Shown here one piece after another: positions 30,426-40,164 of a stretch of 64,000 bases of DNA. The first letter of the stretch is position 1; every line of letters begins with the position of its first letter. The notes beneath the pieces are model-generated. The model was not told the origin of the DNA and did not search any database. It saw only the letters and a list, made by a program, of their open reading frames with translations. Both the position numbers and the translations under genes were made by a program. Source of the DNA: Paraglaciecola marina (GTDB taxonomy: Bacteria; Pseudomonadota; Gammaproteobacteria; Enterobacterales; Alteromonadaceae); the NCBI RefSeq assembly GCF_004360155.1, contig NZ_SAIS01000010.1, positions 1-64,000 of the forward strand, written 5' to 3'.

Positions 30426-33281
30426 ATGTTAAGTATGAAGATAAGGTTGTTAAATCAATTGATTATTAGATTTTTTGTAGTTCTCTTTTGGCTAATCAGT
30501 AGCGCTCAAGCTGAAGAAGTGTTTTTTGACGATGAAGTTAACCACATTGACCTTATGAAGAAAATAACTTGGTTGCAGACAGATAAATACGTGCAGTTAT
30601 CTGATGTTCAAGGTCTTGACAATTGGCAGCAGAATGCAATGCCAAACAAACTGAAAGAAGATAAAAGCTTGTGGGGTACAATTGATTTATACCGCTCTAT
30701 TTCAAGCGATGAACCCTTTGTTTTTAAAATTGGTAACCCTTTACTTGATTATGTTGACGTATATTTACTGGATGATAAAAATCGAATTTTAAGCTCCTAT
30801 TTAATGGGAGCAAAACGTGAGTTCTCTAAACGGCCCATTGAACATAGATTGTTCATGGTTCCTATTGACCCTCGTCAGCCGGTTATTAAAGTGTTCTTCA
30901 AGGTACGTGACGATGGGCCCATTGTATTTCCGGTAACTCTAAATAAACAATCCAATTTAATTGTTAACGAGCAGCTTTTGTTGTTAGCAACTGGCTTTGT
31001 GTGTGGTGGCTTAGCATTATTGGGTGGCTATTTTTTCGCAACCTATATATTTTTACGTAGTCCTGTACGCTATTGGTTTGCTGTATCCAATGCTGTTTTC
31101 TTTTTGTTTTTTTTAAACATCAAAGGCATGTTGGGTCAATTTACCGGTTTCACAACTTATATCTCAAATATAAATGCAGCATTATTTGGGGTTTTGTTGA
31201 TTACTATTGCTAAGGTTACCTTCTCCATCTTAGAAGTCGTACCTACAATATGGCGCCATTCTTTTTATGCTCTTGGGTTTGTGACTGTTGCAATGGCATT
31301 TTCGGCAGATACCAATAGTCAAATTATTTTCGCAGTATTAATGTCAGCATTATCTTGTCTGATTATTTTAATTATGGCGTTTATTTATAACAAAAGTGAT
31401 AAAAAAGTCGCTAATTTAGCTTGTTTGGGGGGGCTTTCGCTTATCGCAATTAGTGGCTTTACTCGCGTTAGTATGTACCTAGCTACCGTACCAATATTTG
31501 AATCAGTTTCATTTGTTTTTACCGTATTTATCATACTAGGTATGATATTAATTGCTTTGTCGATAGAAGCGCACGAACGTGTAATCATAAAGCGACATCA
31601 CTTAAAGCAACAAACAGCTATAACCGATTTGCATCATTACTACGATTTGTTTCAAAATTCTGCAGAAGGCTTGTATGCCTCTAAAGTGGATGGACAACTT
31701 GTATCTGTGAACCCTGCAATGTGTAGTTTATTTGGTTATAAAAACTCTAAAGAAATGCTGCTTCGGGTGAACAATGCCGATGAGTTTTATGCTGATTCTT
31801 CAGACCGTGAGCTAATACTGGGTGAAATTCATAAAAACGGAAAAGTGATTGGTAAAGAAATTAAAGGTATTCGCAAAGATGGCAGTGAGTTTTGGTTTTC
31901 AATATCAGGGCAAATAAAAGAACAAAATGATGAACGTTATTTATTTGGTTCTATCTTTGATGTTACAGCACGTAAACAATCAAATATGAGCCTTAAATAT
32001 TTAGCCTCACATGATTCGTTAACTGGAGTATTTAATCGTCGCGAGTTCGATACTCGATTACAGAGTGCCTTGCATCAAGCTAGAAGCCATAATACAGATC
32101 TAACCTTACTTTATTTAGATTTGGAGCAGATTAAGCAAGTAAATGATACCTGTGGCCATAAAGCAGGTGATCTATTAATTAAGCAGTTGTCTTTAAAGTT
32201 GGGCTCTGTGGTTTCAGGCAAAGGCATGTTTGCAAGAGTGGGGGGGGATGAGTTTGCGGTGTTATTAGAAGGTGATGAAGCACCTATGGCCTATTTACTA
32301 GCTAATGAACTTCTAAATGTTGTAAAAGAGTTTCGTTTTACTTGGGAAAATAAAGTATTCACGCTAGGGGGGAGTGTGGGGCAAGCACCTTGGCAGCCAA
32401 ACATTAATACTCCTGAAGAGTTAATGAGTATGGCCGATTCTGCATGTTTTCTAGCCAAGAAGAAGGGTCGTAATCACATTCATACATTCTCTGCTGATGA
32501 TAAACATATGCAAAGGTACGATAAGGAGTTGTCTTGGGTTTCCAAAATAAACGAGGCCTTACAAAATGAACAGTTTGAATTGTATTACCAGCACTACTTG
32601 CCTTTAAGTAAAAAGAACACTGGTCATCAATATGAACTATTACTTAGAATGACCCAATTAGATGGAAAAGCTATTTTACCGGAAGCTTTCTTACCAGCGG
32701 CTGAGCGTTATAGTTTGTCTGCTAAAATAGACCGATGGGTAATTGAGTATTATTTCAATTGGCTAACAAAACATCCTGTACACCTAGATGAATTAACCCA
32801 AGTTAGTATTAATATAAGTGGTCATTCTATAGGTGATAAGGAATTTAAGTTATTTATTTTAAATGCATTTGAAAAGCATAGTATTCCCTACCATAAAGTA
32901 AGCTTCGAAATTACTGAAAGCATGGCCATTGTTAGGATGGAAGAAACCATAGAGTTCATCAATACGTTTCAGAAGTTAGGTTGCGTATTTGCCTTGGATG
33001 ATTTTGGTAGCGGCATAACGTCATACAATTATTTAAAAAGCTTGCCCATTGACCAAGTAAAAATTAACGGAAGTCTTGTGAAAAATATTTTGGTGGATCC
33101 CATTGATTTGGCTATGGTGAATTCTATTCACGACATTACTAAAGCTATGGGTATGGAAACTGTGGCTAAGTTTGTAGAGTCTACTGAGGTGATGGTGGCA
33201 TTAGGCAAGGCTGGAATTGATTTTGCCCAAGGGTATGGCATTGCTAAGCCTATGCCTCTTTTAGAATTTCAGCAGTACTAA
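30426..33281 (+). CDS. 7TMR-DISM / PAS / GGDEF / EAL membrane signalling protein
   Basis: 951 residues. A signal peptide (to about 29) leads to a periplasmic 7TMR-DISM extracellular domain (about 45-180), a seven-helix membrane block (about 185-385), a PAS domain (about 405-520), GGDEF (about 525-690) and EAL (about 700-950). The diguanylate cyclase motif GGDEF at 606-610 is intact, so c-di-GMP synthesis is likely. The EAL domain looks degraded: ELL at E737, KIN instead of KID at 879-881, and Lys915 in VAKFVES where active enzymes have a metal-binding Glu. It likely senses an external ligand and controls a motile/sessile switch. TAAGG before the ATG supports the start. Confidence 0.92.
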   Translation: MLSMKIRLLNQLIIRFFVVLFWLISSAQAEEVFFDDEVNHIDLMKKITWLQTDKYVQLSDVQGLDNWQQNAMPNKLKEDKSLWGTIDLYRSISSDEPFVFKIGNPLLDYVDVYLLDDKNRILSSYLMGAKREFSKRPIEHRLFMVPIDPRQPVIKVFFKVRDDGPIVFPVTLNKQSNLIVNEQLLLLATGFVCGGLALLGGYFFATYIFLRSPVRYWFAVSNAVFFLFFLNIKGMLGQFTGFTTYISNINAALFGVLLITIAKVTFSILEVVPTIWRHSFYALGFVTVAMAFSADTNSQIIFAVLMSALSCLIILIMAFIYNKSDKKVANLACLGGLSLIAISGFTRVSMYLATVPIFESVSFVFTVFIILGMILIALSIEAHERVIIKRHHLKQQTAITDLHHYYDLFQNSAEGLYASKVDGQLVSVNPAMCSLFGYKNSKEMLLRVNNADEFYADSSDRELILGEIHKNGKVIGKEIKGIRKDGSEFWFSISGQIKEQNDERYLFGSIFDVTARKQSNMSLKYLASHDSLTGVFNRREFDTRLQSALHQARSHNTDLTLLYLDLEQIKQVNDTCGHKAGDLLIKQLSLKLGSVVSGKGMFARVGGDEFAVLLEGDEAPMAYLLANELLNVVKEFRFTWENKVFTLGGSVGQAPWQPNINTPEELMSMADSACFLAKKKGRNHIHTFSADDKHMQRYDKELSWVSKINEALQNEQFELYYQHYLPLSKKNTGHQYELLLRMTQLDGKAILPEAFLPAAERYSLSAKIDRWVIEYYFNWLTKHPVHLDELTQVSINISGHSIGDKEFKLFILNAFEKHSIPYHKVSFEITESMAIVRMEETIEFINTFQKLGCVFALDDFGSGITSYNYLKSLPIDQVKINGSLVKNILVDPIDLAMVNSIHDITKAMGMETVAKFVESTEVMVALGKAGIDFAQGYGIAKPMPLLEFQQY

Positions 33282-33506
33282 TTCTGGCATCATAAAAGTA
33301 AAGCTCTTGTAAACAAAGTAATAGTGCCCATATAGACTGGTACTTTTATGCGTGTCATTGACTGATCTATATTGAATACAATTGGATAGATTACATAGAA
33401 GTGTAAGTACTGGTTGGTTTATACAAGGTCTAGCCTTTTTGGCGAATATTCTAAGGTATACACACCCAGCAAGTTTTTACCCTATTTGAAGTATGTATAG
33501 AAAAAT

Positions 33507-34130
33507 ATGACCACTAGTGCCGAAAAGTATCAATATGTAAGTTCCGCAAAATTACCTACTCGTTGGGGCCAATTTACAATTCATGGATTTGAAGAGCTAG
33601 ATTCTGGTCAAGAGCATGTAGCCTTGTCTTACGGTGAATGGTCGATAGAAGAAGTTATTCCTATGCGTATTCATTCTGAGTGCTTAACTGGCGATGCTTT
33701 GTTCAGTACTCGATGTGACTGTGGTGCTCAGCTTGAAAAAGGCTTACAAAATATTGTAAAAAATGGCAAAGGAGTGCTGCTGTATTTACGTCAAGAGGGT
33801 CGAGGGATTGGTTTACTTAATAAAATCAAAGCTTACAAATTGCAGGACCAAGGCATGGACACTGTAGAAGCTAATGAGCATTTGGGATTTGACGCAGATT
33901 TAAGAGACTACAGCATTTGCCAATTAATGCTGCAGACCCTAAAAGTACAAAATATTAAATTAATGACTAACAACCCTAAAAAGCGTGTGGCCCTAACTCG
34001 TATGGGGTTCAATGTAGCCGAACGTGTGCCAATTGACCATGGTGTAACTGATGACAATCGTTATTATATTCAAACTAAAACCGAGAAATTGGGGCACCAA
34101 TTTACTCCCGAGCAATATATCAAGCGCTAA
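33507..34130 (+). CDS. ribA: GTP cyclohydrolase II
   Basis: 207 residues. RibA opens GTP to give the pyrimidine precursor of riboflavin, formate and pyrophosphate. Zinc ligands are C59, C70 and C72 (SECLTGDALFSTRCDCG), followed by the GTP-binding/catalytic segment RQEGRGIGLLNKIKAYKLQD. It is a stand-alone RibA without a fused RibB domain. No riboflavin genes adjoin it, and I see no FMN riboswitch in the 225 bases upstream. Confidence 0.96.
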   Translation: MTTSAEKYQYVSSAKLPTRWGQFTIHGFEELDSGQEHVALSYGEWSIEEVIPMRIHSECLTGDALFSTRCDCGAQLEKGLQNIVKNGKGVLLYLRQEGRGIGLLNKIKAYKLQDQGMDTVEANEHLGFDADLRDYSICQLMLQTLKVQNIKLMTNNPKKRVALTRMGFNVAERVPIDHGVTDDNRYYIQTKTEKLGHQFTPEQYIKR

Positions 34131-34267
34131 CTAATTTCTTTTGTTTCGTTAATAACAAATTTCAGTCTGTATTCAGTCACTGTTAAGTTTACACAGCGTA
34201 TAACTACTCTTACGATTTGTTCTGCAATTATTTGTTGAACTCTTAAAAGTCATAAGAGGAAAAGGAT

Positions 34268-35653
34268 ATGGGAAATCAAAAAAAGTACCTGCTGATATAT
34301 TTATGCATTTTATGTGTAGTTGTGGGAAGTCTGGTGCAATTAGCGCAAGCAGATGAACAAGACACATCTTCAGTTAATGAATTAGGTTCCGTCTTAGATC
34401 AAGCTGAAGTGGACCAAATGTTGGCACCTATCGCTCTATATCCTGACACTTTGTTATCTCATATTTTGGTTGCATCTACCTATCCTTTAGAAGTGGTTCA
34501 AGCTGCTAGGTGGCGCAATGCAAATGATACTTTAGATGCAGAGCAAGCCTTAAATTATGCTGAAACTCAAGACTGGGATCCCAGTGTTCAAGCCCTTGTT
34601 CCTTTTAATGATTTATTACAAACTTTAAGTGATGATTTGCAGTGGTTGCAGCGGTTAGGTGAAGCATTCTTGTTTAATGAAGAGCAAGTGTTATCTAGTA
34701 TTCAAACCTTACGTCAAAAAGCCTATGCCTTAGGCACTTTGAGGGATAATGAATATCTAGATGTGGAGCAGCAAGATAGTGAAATTATTATTCAGCCGGT
34801 GCAAAAAGAGGTGGTATATATACCTTATTACGATACTCGAGTGGTATATGGCAGTTGGTGGTGGCATCACAGTCAACCACATAGATGGCATAGGCCTCTC
34901 CATAGTGTTTTAGTTTCAGGTTTTTATTGGAGTATTGGTTTTCACATTCGTCCTAGCTTTTATTTTGGTGGCTTCTTTTGGCCTAAACGTCATGTGTTTG
35001 CTGATTATAATTATCGCCGTCACTCAACCAAGTATTGGTCACAACATAAAACTAAAAGCCAAAAAGTAAAGATTAGAGATTCACAACGTTGGACTCATAA
35101 TACTAAACACAGAAGAGGTGTGCAGTATCACAAAAATGGTCAAAAAGTTGTTTATGTTAGTAATAATAAAAATGGTCGTTCTGCGATTGTGAAAGATAAT
35201 ACAGGGAGCAATAAGAATAATAAAAAGCGGACTATCAAATATGAGAACCATTCACAAAAAGAGAAGTCAAATAGTAAGCGCGTTAAAACGGCTTTACAGA
35301 CTAAAAAAGTACAACAAGATAGCAGTAAAAATTATGCAAAAAGTAAGTACCAGTCACATCAAAAGAAGTCTACGGTAAATCAAACGAATGGTAAGCAGTA
35401 TACGAGCACAAACAAACAGGTTTTAACTGAAAAAAATAAGCCTAAGTCTCAACAGTATGCCACGTATAAGGCTAGTAAAATTGATAAATCACAGTCTCAA
35501 ACAGCAAACTATAACCGCCAAAACCAGACTAAATCGACTAAACAAAGTTATAAAACTAGTCGGGCTAACTCGAATCGACAGAACTACAAAGCGCAGAATA
35601 AGTCGCGCAATGTGAACAGTCATCGCCAGAGCCGTAATCAGCAAAAACAATAA
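34268..35653 (+). CDS. DUF3300 exported protein with cationic low-complexity tail
   Basis: 461 residues with a signal peptide (cleavage after AQA, about residue 28). The DUF3300 domain spans about 40-200, with the motif APIALYPDTLLSHILVASTYP and the closing VVYIPYYDTRVVYG. A Trp/His/Phe-rich segment follows (about 195-240), then more than 200 residues dominated by Lys, Asn, Gln, Ser and Arg, probably disordered and strongly basic. DUF3300 function is unknown. The tail could bind polyanions such as LPS, nucleic acids or acidic polysaccharides; that is inference. AAGAGGAAAAGG upstream is a good ribosome site. Confidence 0.85.
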   Translation: MGNQKKYLLIYLCILCVVVGSLVQLAQADEQDTSSVNELGSVLDQAEVDQMLAPIALYPDTLLSHILVASTYPLEVVQAARWRNANDTLDAEQALNYAETQDWDPSVQALVPFNDLLQTLSDDLQWLQRLGEAFLFNEEQVLSSIQTLRQKAYALGTLRDNEYLDVEQQDSEIIIQPVQKEVVYIPYYDTRVVYGSWWWHHSQPHRWHRPLHSVLVSGFYWSIGFHIRPSFYFGGFFWPKRHVFADYNYRRHSTKYWSQHKTKSQKVKIRDSQRWTHNTKHRRGVQYHKNGQKVVYVSNNKNGRSAIVKDNTGSNKNNKKRTIKYENHSQKEKSNSKRVKTALQTKKVQQDSSKNYAKSKYQSHQKKSTVNQTNGKQYTSTNKQVLTEKNKPKSQQYATYKASKIDKSQSQTANYNRQNQTKSTKQSYKTSRANSNRQNYKAQNKSRNVNSHRQSRNQQKQ

Positions 35654-35668
35654 TATTAAAACCCAGTG

Positions 35669-35717
35669 GCCCACGCTATTATCATTTCAATAGAATGATA
35701 ATAGCGTGGGCTTTTTT
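35669..35717 (+). terminator. Perfect 18-bp terminator hairpin directly before the GNAT start
   Basis: Arms at 35669-35686 and 35694-35711 are perfectly complementary over 18 bases with a 7-base loop and are followed by six Ts (35712-35717). It ends the DUF3300 transcript, but the ATG of the next gene starts at 35718, the base after the T-run. Confidence 0.92.
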
Positions 35718-36179
35718 ATGAACATAAAAGTAGATGATTTAACCCATCCCCAAATTAAACAGTTATTACAAAAGCATTTAGATGACATGTTTGCCACCTC
35801 TCCACGTGAAAGCGTCCATGCCTTAGATTTATCTGGATTACGTCAGTCTAACGTGACCTTTTGGAGTGGTTGGCAAGGAGATGAATTGCTAGGTTGCGGT
35901 GCTTTAAAGATATTATCCGCTACACAAGGCGAGATTAAATCAATGCGCACGTCTGAGCATCATGTTCGTAAGGGCGTGGCTTCTAAGATGTTGCAACATA
36001 TTATTCAACATGCTCAAAGTATTGGGCTACACCAATTAAGTTTAGAGACAGGAGCCCAAGATTTTTTTAAACCAGCTCGTCAGCTATATATCAACCATGG
36101 TTTTAAATATTGTGGCCCTTTTGGTGATTACCTTCCTGACCCAAATAGCCAGTTTATGACTTTATTTATTATAGAGTAG
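35718..36179 (+). CDS. GNAT family N-acetyltransferase
   Basis: 153 residues from the ATG at 35718 (an in-frame GTG at 35706 lies within the terminator stem and is unlikely). The acetyl-CoA pyrophosphate-loop motif is HVRKGVASKMLQHI, and the C-terminal strand FKYCGPFGDY is typical of the family. The acceptor is unknown. Its ribosome-binding region coincides with the 3' arm of a perfect terminator hairpin, so translation from a readthrough transcript would require that stem to open. It is followed by pyrB after 74 bases. Confidence 0.85.
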   Translation: MNIKVDDLTHPQIKQLLQKHLDDMFATSPRESVHALDLSGLRQSNVTFWSGWQGDELLGCGALKILSATQGEIKSMRTSEHHVRKGVASKMLQHIIQHAQSIGLHQLSLETGAQDFFKPARQLYINHGFKYCGPFGDYLPDPNSQFMTLFIIE

Positions 36180-36253
36180 ACTTTTAGCGCTAGGGACTAA
36201 GCTGTTATTTTGATAAAATGCTCCTTATGTCAAGAGTTTGAGTTATAGGTCTT

Positions 36254-37258
36254 ATGAATTTTAAAGGTGGTCACATCCTGTCGGTAAATCAATTTGACCG
36301 AGAGGCAATTGAGCAGGTTTTTACTGTTGCACATCAAATGTTGCCCTATGCAAAAAGGCAGAAACGAACCACGGTTTTAGACGGCGCTATTTTGGGAAAC
36401 CTGTTTTTTGAGCCTAGCACTCGAACTCGAGTGAGCTTTGGCACCGCATTTAATTTATTAGGGGGCGAAGTTCGCGAAACAACAGGTTTAAGTAATTCTG
36501 CTTTGGCAAAAGGCGAGTCTTTATATGACACGGCCAGGGTATTAAGTGGTTACTCAGATATCATTGCTATGCGCCATCCAGATACAGGTTCGGTAGCTGA
36601 GTTTGCACAGGGAAGCCGTATTCCCGTGATAAATGGTGGTGATGGTGCAAATGAACACCCTACTCAAGCTTTGTTAGATTTGTATACTATTCAAAAAGAG
36701 TTACAGGATCATGGTAGTGGTATTGATGGCATGCACATTGCGATGATTGGCGACCTAAAGTACGGACGAACCGTTCATTCTCTTTCTAAATTACTATGCC
36801 TGTTTAAAAATGTGCGTTTTACCTTGATTTCGCCAAAAGAGCTGTCGATGCCAGCTGCAATTATTGATGCAATAGAGAATGCCGGCCATCAGTATAAAGT
36901 TACTGAGCAGTTTGAGGGCAGCCTAGATGCTGACATTTGCTATCAAACTCGCATTCAAGAGGAGCGTTTTCCATCGCAACAAGAAGCGAATCAATATCGA
37001 GGTAAGTTTCGTTTAAATCAACAAATTTACACTAAGCACTTCCAATCAAAAACCGTGATCATGCATCCGCTTCCCCGTGATTCACGAGCAGAAGCCAATG
37101 AGTTAGATAACGATCTCAATTTAAACCCTAACTTAGCTATTTTTCGCCAAACCGATAATGGTGTGTTAGTGAGAATGGCCTTATTTGCCTTAACATTGGG
37201 GGTCGAAAATATCGTATCTCAGTTTGATCGTGACGTGCATTGGCATGTAAATCCCTAA
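36254..37258 (+). CDS. pyrB: Aspartate carbamoyltransferase
   Basis: 334 residues, catalysing carbamoyl phosphate plus aspartate to carbamoyl aspartate in pyrimidine synthesis. Carbamoyl-phosphate-binding FFEPSTRTRVSF, the SALAKGES loop, HPTQALLDLYTI and HPLPRDSRAEAN are present. It is longer than the E. coli catalytic chain (311). No pyrI regulatory gene follows; hemL is 51 bases downstream, so this enzyme is probably of the type without PyrI. I see no pyrimidine-type attenuator in the short leader. Confidence 0.95.
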   Translation: MNFKGGHILSVNQFDREAIEQVFTVAHQMLPYAKRQKRTTVLDGAILGNLFFEPSTRTRVSFGTAFNLLGGEVRETTGLSNSALAKGESLYDTARVLSGYSDIIAMRHPDTGSVAEFAQGSRIPVINGGDGANEHPTQALLDLYTIQKELQDHGSGIDGMHIAMIGDLKYGRTVHSLSKLLCLFKNVRFTLISPKELSMPAAIIDAIENAGHQYKVTEQFEGSLDADICYQTRIQEERFPSQQEANQYRGKFRLNQQIYTKHFQSKTVIMHPLPRDSRAEANELDNDLNLNPNLAIFRQTDNGVLVRMALFALTLGVENIVSQFDRDVHWHVNP

Positions 37259-37309
37259 TACCTGAATTAGCAGAAGCTAGTCAATTTTATAAAATTTTAA
37301 GAAGACATT

Positions 37310-38605
37310 ATGAACAAATCAGAAAGCTTATTTACTCGTGCCAAAGAACATATTCCTGGTGGAGTAAACTCTCCCGTTAGAGCATTTAAAGCTGTGGGAG
37401 GTACCCCGCCTTTTATTAGTAAAGCAGACGGTCCTTACCTATATGATGCTGACGGTAAGCGTTATATCGACTATGTGCAGTCATGGGGACCTATGGTTTT
37501 AGGTCACAATAACCCTAAAATTCGTGAAGCGGTTATTGATGCTGCCCAAGATGGCCTGAGTTTTGGTGCGCCCACAGAAATTGAAGTTCAGATGGCTGAA
37601 AAGGTTTCTAAACTGGTGCCTTCTATGGAAATGTTACGTATGGTGAACTCTGGTACTGAAGCCACTATGAGTGCCATTAGATTGGCTAGGGGATATACCA
37701 ATCGAGATAAAATTTTAAAGTTTGAGGGATGTTATCACGGGCATGCAGATGCCTTGTTGGTAAAAGCAGGGTCTGGTGCACTAACTTTAGGTGTACCAAG
37801 TTCACCAGGTATTCCAGTAGACTTCGCTAAGCATACTTTGACCATGGAATATAATAACTTGGACTCGGTAGCTGCCGCGTTCAAAGAATATCCTGAAGAT
37901 ATCGCTTGTATTATTGTTGAGCCCGTCGCCGGTAATATGAACTGTATTCCACCAGTGGATGGGTTTTTGGAAGGTTTAAGGGATATTTGTGACAAATATG
38001 GTGCGGTACTTATTTTAGATGAAGTGATGACCGGATTCCGTGTTGCAAGAGGCGGCGCTCAAGAAAAATATAATATTAAGCCAGACTTAACCTGTTTAGG
38101 TAAAGTGATTGGTGGCGGTATGCCAGTAGGTGCCTTTGGTGGTAAAACTGAAATCATGAAGTGTATCGCACCTGATGGCCCGGTTTATCAAGCCGGAACC
38201 TTATCTGGGAACCCAGTTGCTATGGCAGCAGGAATGGCATCTTTGTCAGAAATAGAACAAGATGGCCTATATGAAAAACTAACTGCGACTACTAAAAATT
38301 TGGCTGAAGGCTTTAAATCTTTAGCGAACAAATATGGTATTCCGATGTCTGTTAATTACGCAGGTAGCATGTTTGGGCTGTTTTTCACTGATGTTGAGAG
38401 GGTCACAAATTATCAACAAGCTATTAGTTGTAATACAGAGCAATTTAATTTGTTTTATCATGGCATGCTAGAAAAAGGTGTTTATCTAGCCCCTGCATCT
38501 TACGAAGCAGGCTTTGTATCCGCTATGCATGACGATGATGTAATTGAAGAAACATTAGCGATAGCCGATCAAGTGTTTGCTATGGTTGCAGAGAAGTGCG
38601 GATAA
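37310..38605 (+). CDS. hemL: Glutamate-1-semialdehyde 2,1-aminomutase
   Basis: 431 residues, PLP enzyme making 5-aminolevulinate in the C5 pathway of haem synthesis. Substrate and cofactor motifs [43 protein letters not shown] and the PLP lysine in [17 protein letters not shown] are intact. Full length. AAGAAG before the ATG is a reasonable ribosome site. Confidence 0.97.
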   Translation: MNKSESLFTRAKEHIPGGVNSPVRAFKAVGGTPPFISKADGPYLYDADGKRYIDYVQSWGPMVLGHNNPKIREAVIDAAQDGLSFGAPTEIEVQMAEKVSKLVPSMEMLRMVNSGTEATMSAIRLARGYTNRDKILKFEGCYHGHADALLVKAGSGALTLGVPSSPGIPVDFAKHTLTMEYNNLDSVAAAFKEYPEDIACIIVEPVAGNMNCIPPVDGFLEGLRDICDKYGAVLILDEVMTGFRVARGGAQEKYNIKPDLTCLGKVIGGGMPVGAFGGKTEIMKCIAPDGPVYQAGTLSGNPVAMAAGMASLSEIEQDGLYEKLTATTKNLAEGFKSLANKYGIPMSVNYAGSMFGLFFTDVERVTNYQQAISCNTEQFNLFYHGMLEKGVYLAPASYEAGFVSAMHDDDVIEETLAIADQVFAMVAEKCG

Positions 38606-38662
38606 TATTAAGTTGGATAGTTTTAGATATTTACAGCATCAAATACAAGTGAATCTTATCTA

Positions 38663-39739
38663 GTGTTAGCGCAAGTTTTACAGCCAATACCATTAGCATT
38701 GCTAGGGATTATTGCTATTTACACAATAGTGCTGGTGGTATTACTCAAAAAGATATTGAAAAATAAAGCTGTTAAATTTGCAAGCCCACTTGCTACAAAT
38801 AAACCATCAGATGCCGCAGACTCTAGTTTTGAAGATAAAGCTGATGAAGCAATGCGTCTCAATCAAACCTTTCGTAAGTTTGTTCCTAAGCAATTCGTAG
38901 ATCATTTTGCTAAGCACGGCTCTGACACTCTTGAGCTTGGCCGTGCAGATGAAGATGAACTAGCGATTCTATTTTCTGATATCAGAGGTTTTACAGGGCT
39001 ATCAGAAAATATGACACCTCAGGAGCTGATGAATTTTCTTAATTCTTATTTCTTAAGAATGAATGACCCCATTCATCAAAATAGTGGTTTTATTGATAAG
39101 TTTATTGGTGATGCTGTAATGGCCTTGTTCGATAGGCCAGCTGGAACTAATACAGATAAAGCTCAGGATGCAATTCGTGCGGCATTAGGATTACGTGAGG
39201 CTATTATTCTGTATAACGAGCATAGAGCGAATTGCGACTATCCGGCTGTTAATATTGGGATTGGGGTGCACTTTGGCCCCGTAATTATTGGCACTGTAGG
39301 TTCAGAAGACCGAATGGACACTACTGTAATTGGTGACGCTGTAAATATTGCCTTTAGACTTGAAGCCTTAGCGCCTAAATACTTTACGGATATAGTGGTA
39401 AGTGCTGAAACGCTTAAGCAAGCCGATGCAGATGGGGTATTTAAATACAGACTTTTAGATTGGGTAAGAGTTAAAGGAAGACAAACGCCTATTGAAATAT
39501 ATGAAGTGATTGACCATCAAGCTGATGAAGTAAAACAGTTAAAGTTAGCTAATGCTGAGTTTATTAAGCTTGGCATAACTTACCGAAAACTACAGCAATG
39601 GGATCAGGCCCAACAATCTTTTCAAAGAGCTATAGAAATTAGTCCCGGTGACACATTAGCAAAACACCATTTATTTCAGTGCGACGTATTAATGAATTCA
39701 GACTTACCAAAAGATTGGGATGGTTCTATTCTGCTTTAG
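38663..39739 (+). CDS. Membrane-anchored class III adenylate/guanylate cyclase with TPR
   Basis: 358 residues starting with GTG. One membrane segment (about 8-30), then a class III cyclase domain (about 90-270) with both metal Asp motifs (LFSDIRGFTGLSENM and FIDKFIGDAVMALF) and TTVIGDAVNIAFRLEAL, followed by a C-terminal tetratricopeptide-like pair (about 285-345, ITYRKLQQWDQAQQSFQRAI). The Lys in DKF favours ATP, but the specificity is not settled. The ribosome site is weak. It overlaps the convergent GFA-like gene by 4 bases. Confidence 0.88.
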   Translation: MLAQVLQPIPLALLGIIAIYTIVLVVLLKKILKNKAVKFASPLATNKPSDAADSSFEDKADEAMRLNQTFRKFVPKQFVDHFAKHGSDTLELGRADEDELAILFSDIRGFTGLSENMTPQELMNFLNSYFLRMNDPIHQNSGFIDKFIGDAVMALFDRPAGTNTDKAQDAIRAALGLREAIILYNEHRANCDYPAVNIGIGVHFGPVIIGTVGSEDRMDTTVIGDAVNIAFRLEALAPKYFTDIVVSAETLKQADADGVFKYRLLDWVRVKGRQTPIEIYEVIDHQADEVKQLKLANAEFIKLGITYRKLQQWDQAQQSFQRAIEISPGDTLAKHHLFQCDVLMNSDLPKDWDGSILL

Positions 39740-40149
39740 CTTAAGGTTAGCAATTTAGACCATAGTTGTTGCCATCGATTCACTTTATCTGTTGAACTTA
39801 GGAGTTTTGGGGATATGGTTGTTGGAGGCTGCAACTCGCAGTACTGTTCTAAGACGGTTGCATTGAGGCTAGCTAGCCTATTGTTCTTATGAGTGTATGT
39901 GGTAAGCAGAAACGTTTGGCATAATGGAGATCGTAAAAAACTTGCTTGCCCTGAACTTTGTTTGTAACACTTTAATTGAAATTGATTAGATAGGGTGATT
40001 TGTCCATGGGGATCCGATAAATACTCAAGTTTTTGAAGTTTACAAAAATCGCAATCGCATACCCTAGGTGAATAATTTGATAAGGTTTTGGGCAGGCTTA
40101 ATTTGACCTGAACCTCTCCACAAGAGCATTTTCCTGAGTATTCATACAT
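39736..40149 (-). CDS. GFA-like (glutathione-dependent formaldehyde-activating family) zinc protein
   Basis: 137 residues with the family's zinc-binding Cys pattern: CSCG near residue 8 and CDCDFC near residue 31. The C-terminal half is not well conserved. It begins 15 bases after the Dyp peroxidase gene on the same strand, so the two are probably co-transcribed. Despite the family name, most members have no proven role in formaldehyde metabolism. Confidence 0.7.
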   Translation of the reverse strand: MYEYSGKCSCGEVQVKLSLPKTLSNYSPRVCDCDFCKLQKLEYLSDPHGQITLSNQFQLKCYKQSSGQASFLRSPLCQTFLLTTYTHKNNRLASLNATVLEQYCELQPPTTISPKLLSSTDKVNRWQQLWSKLLTLS

Positions 40150-40164
40150 AAGTAATTTTCTTAG

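Noticed and set aside
32238-32252. Seven-G run in the GGDEF gene as a phase-variation or frameshift site
   Set aside because: The run encodes the GGDEF motif itself and the frame is intact on both sides.
33282-33506. Possible FMN riboswitch upstream of ribA
   Set aside because: No conserved RFN-element segments are visible, and ribA here is not followed by other riboflavin genes.
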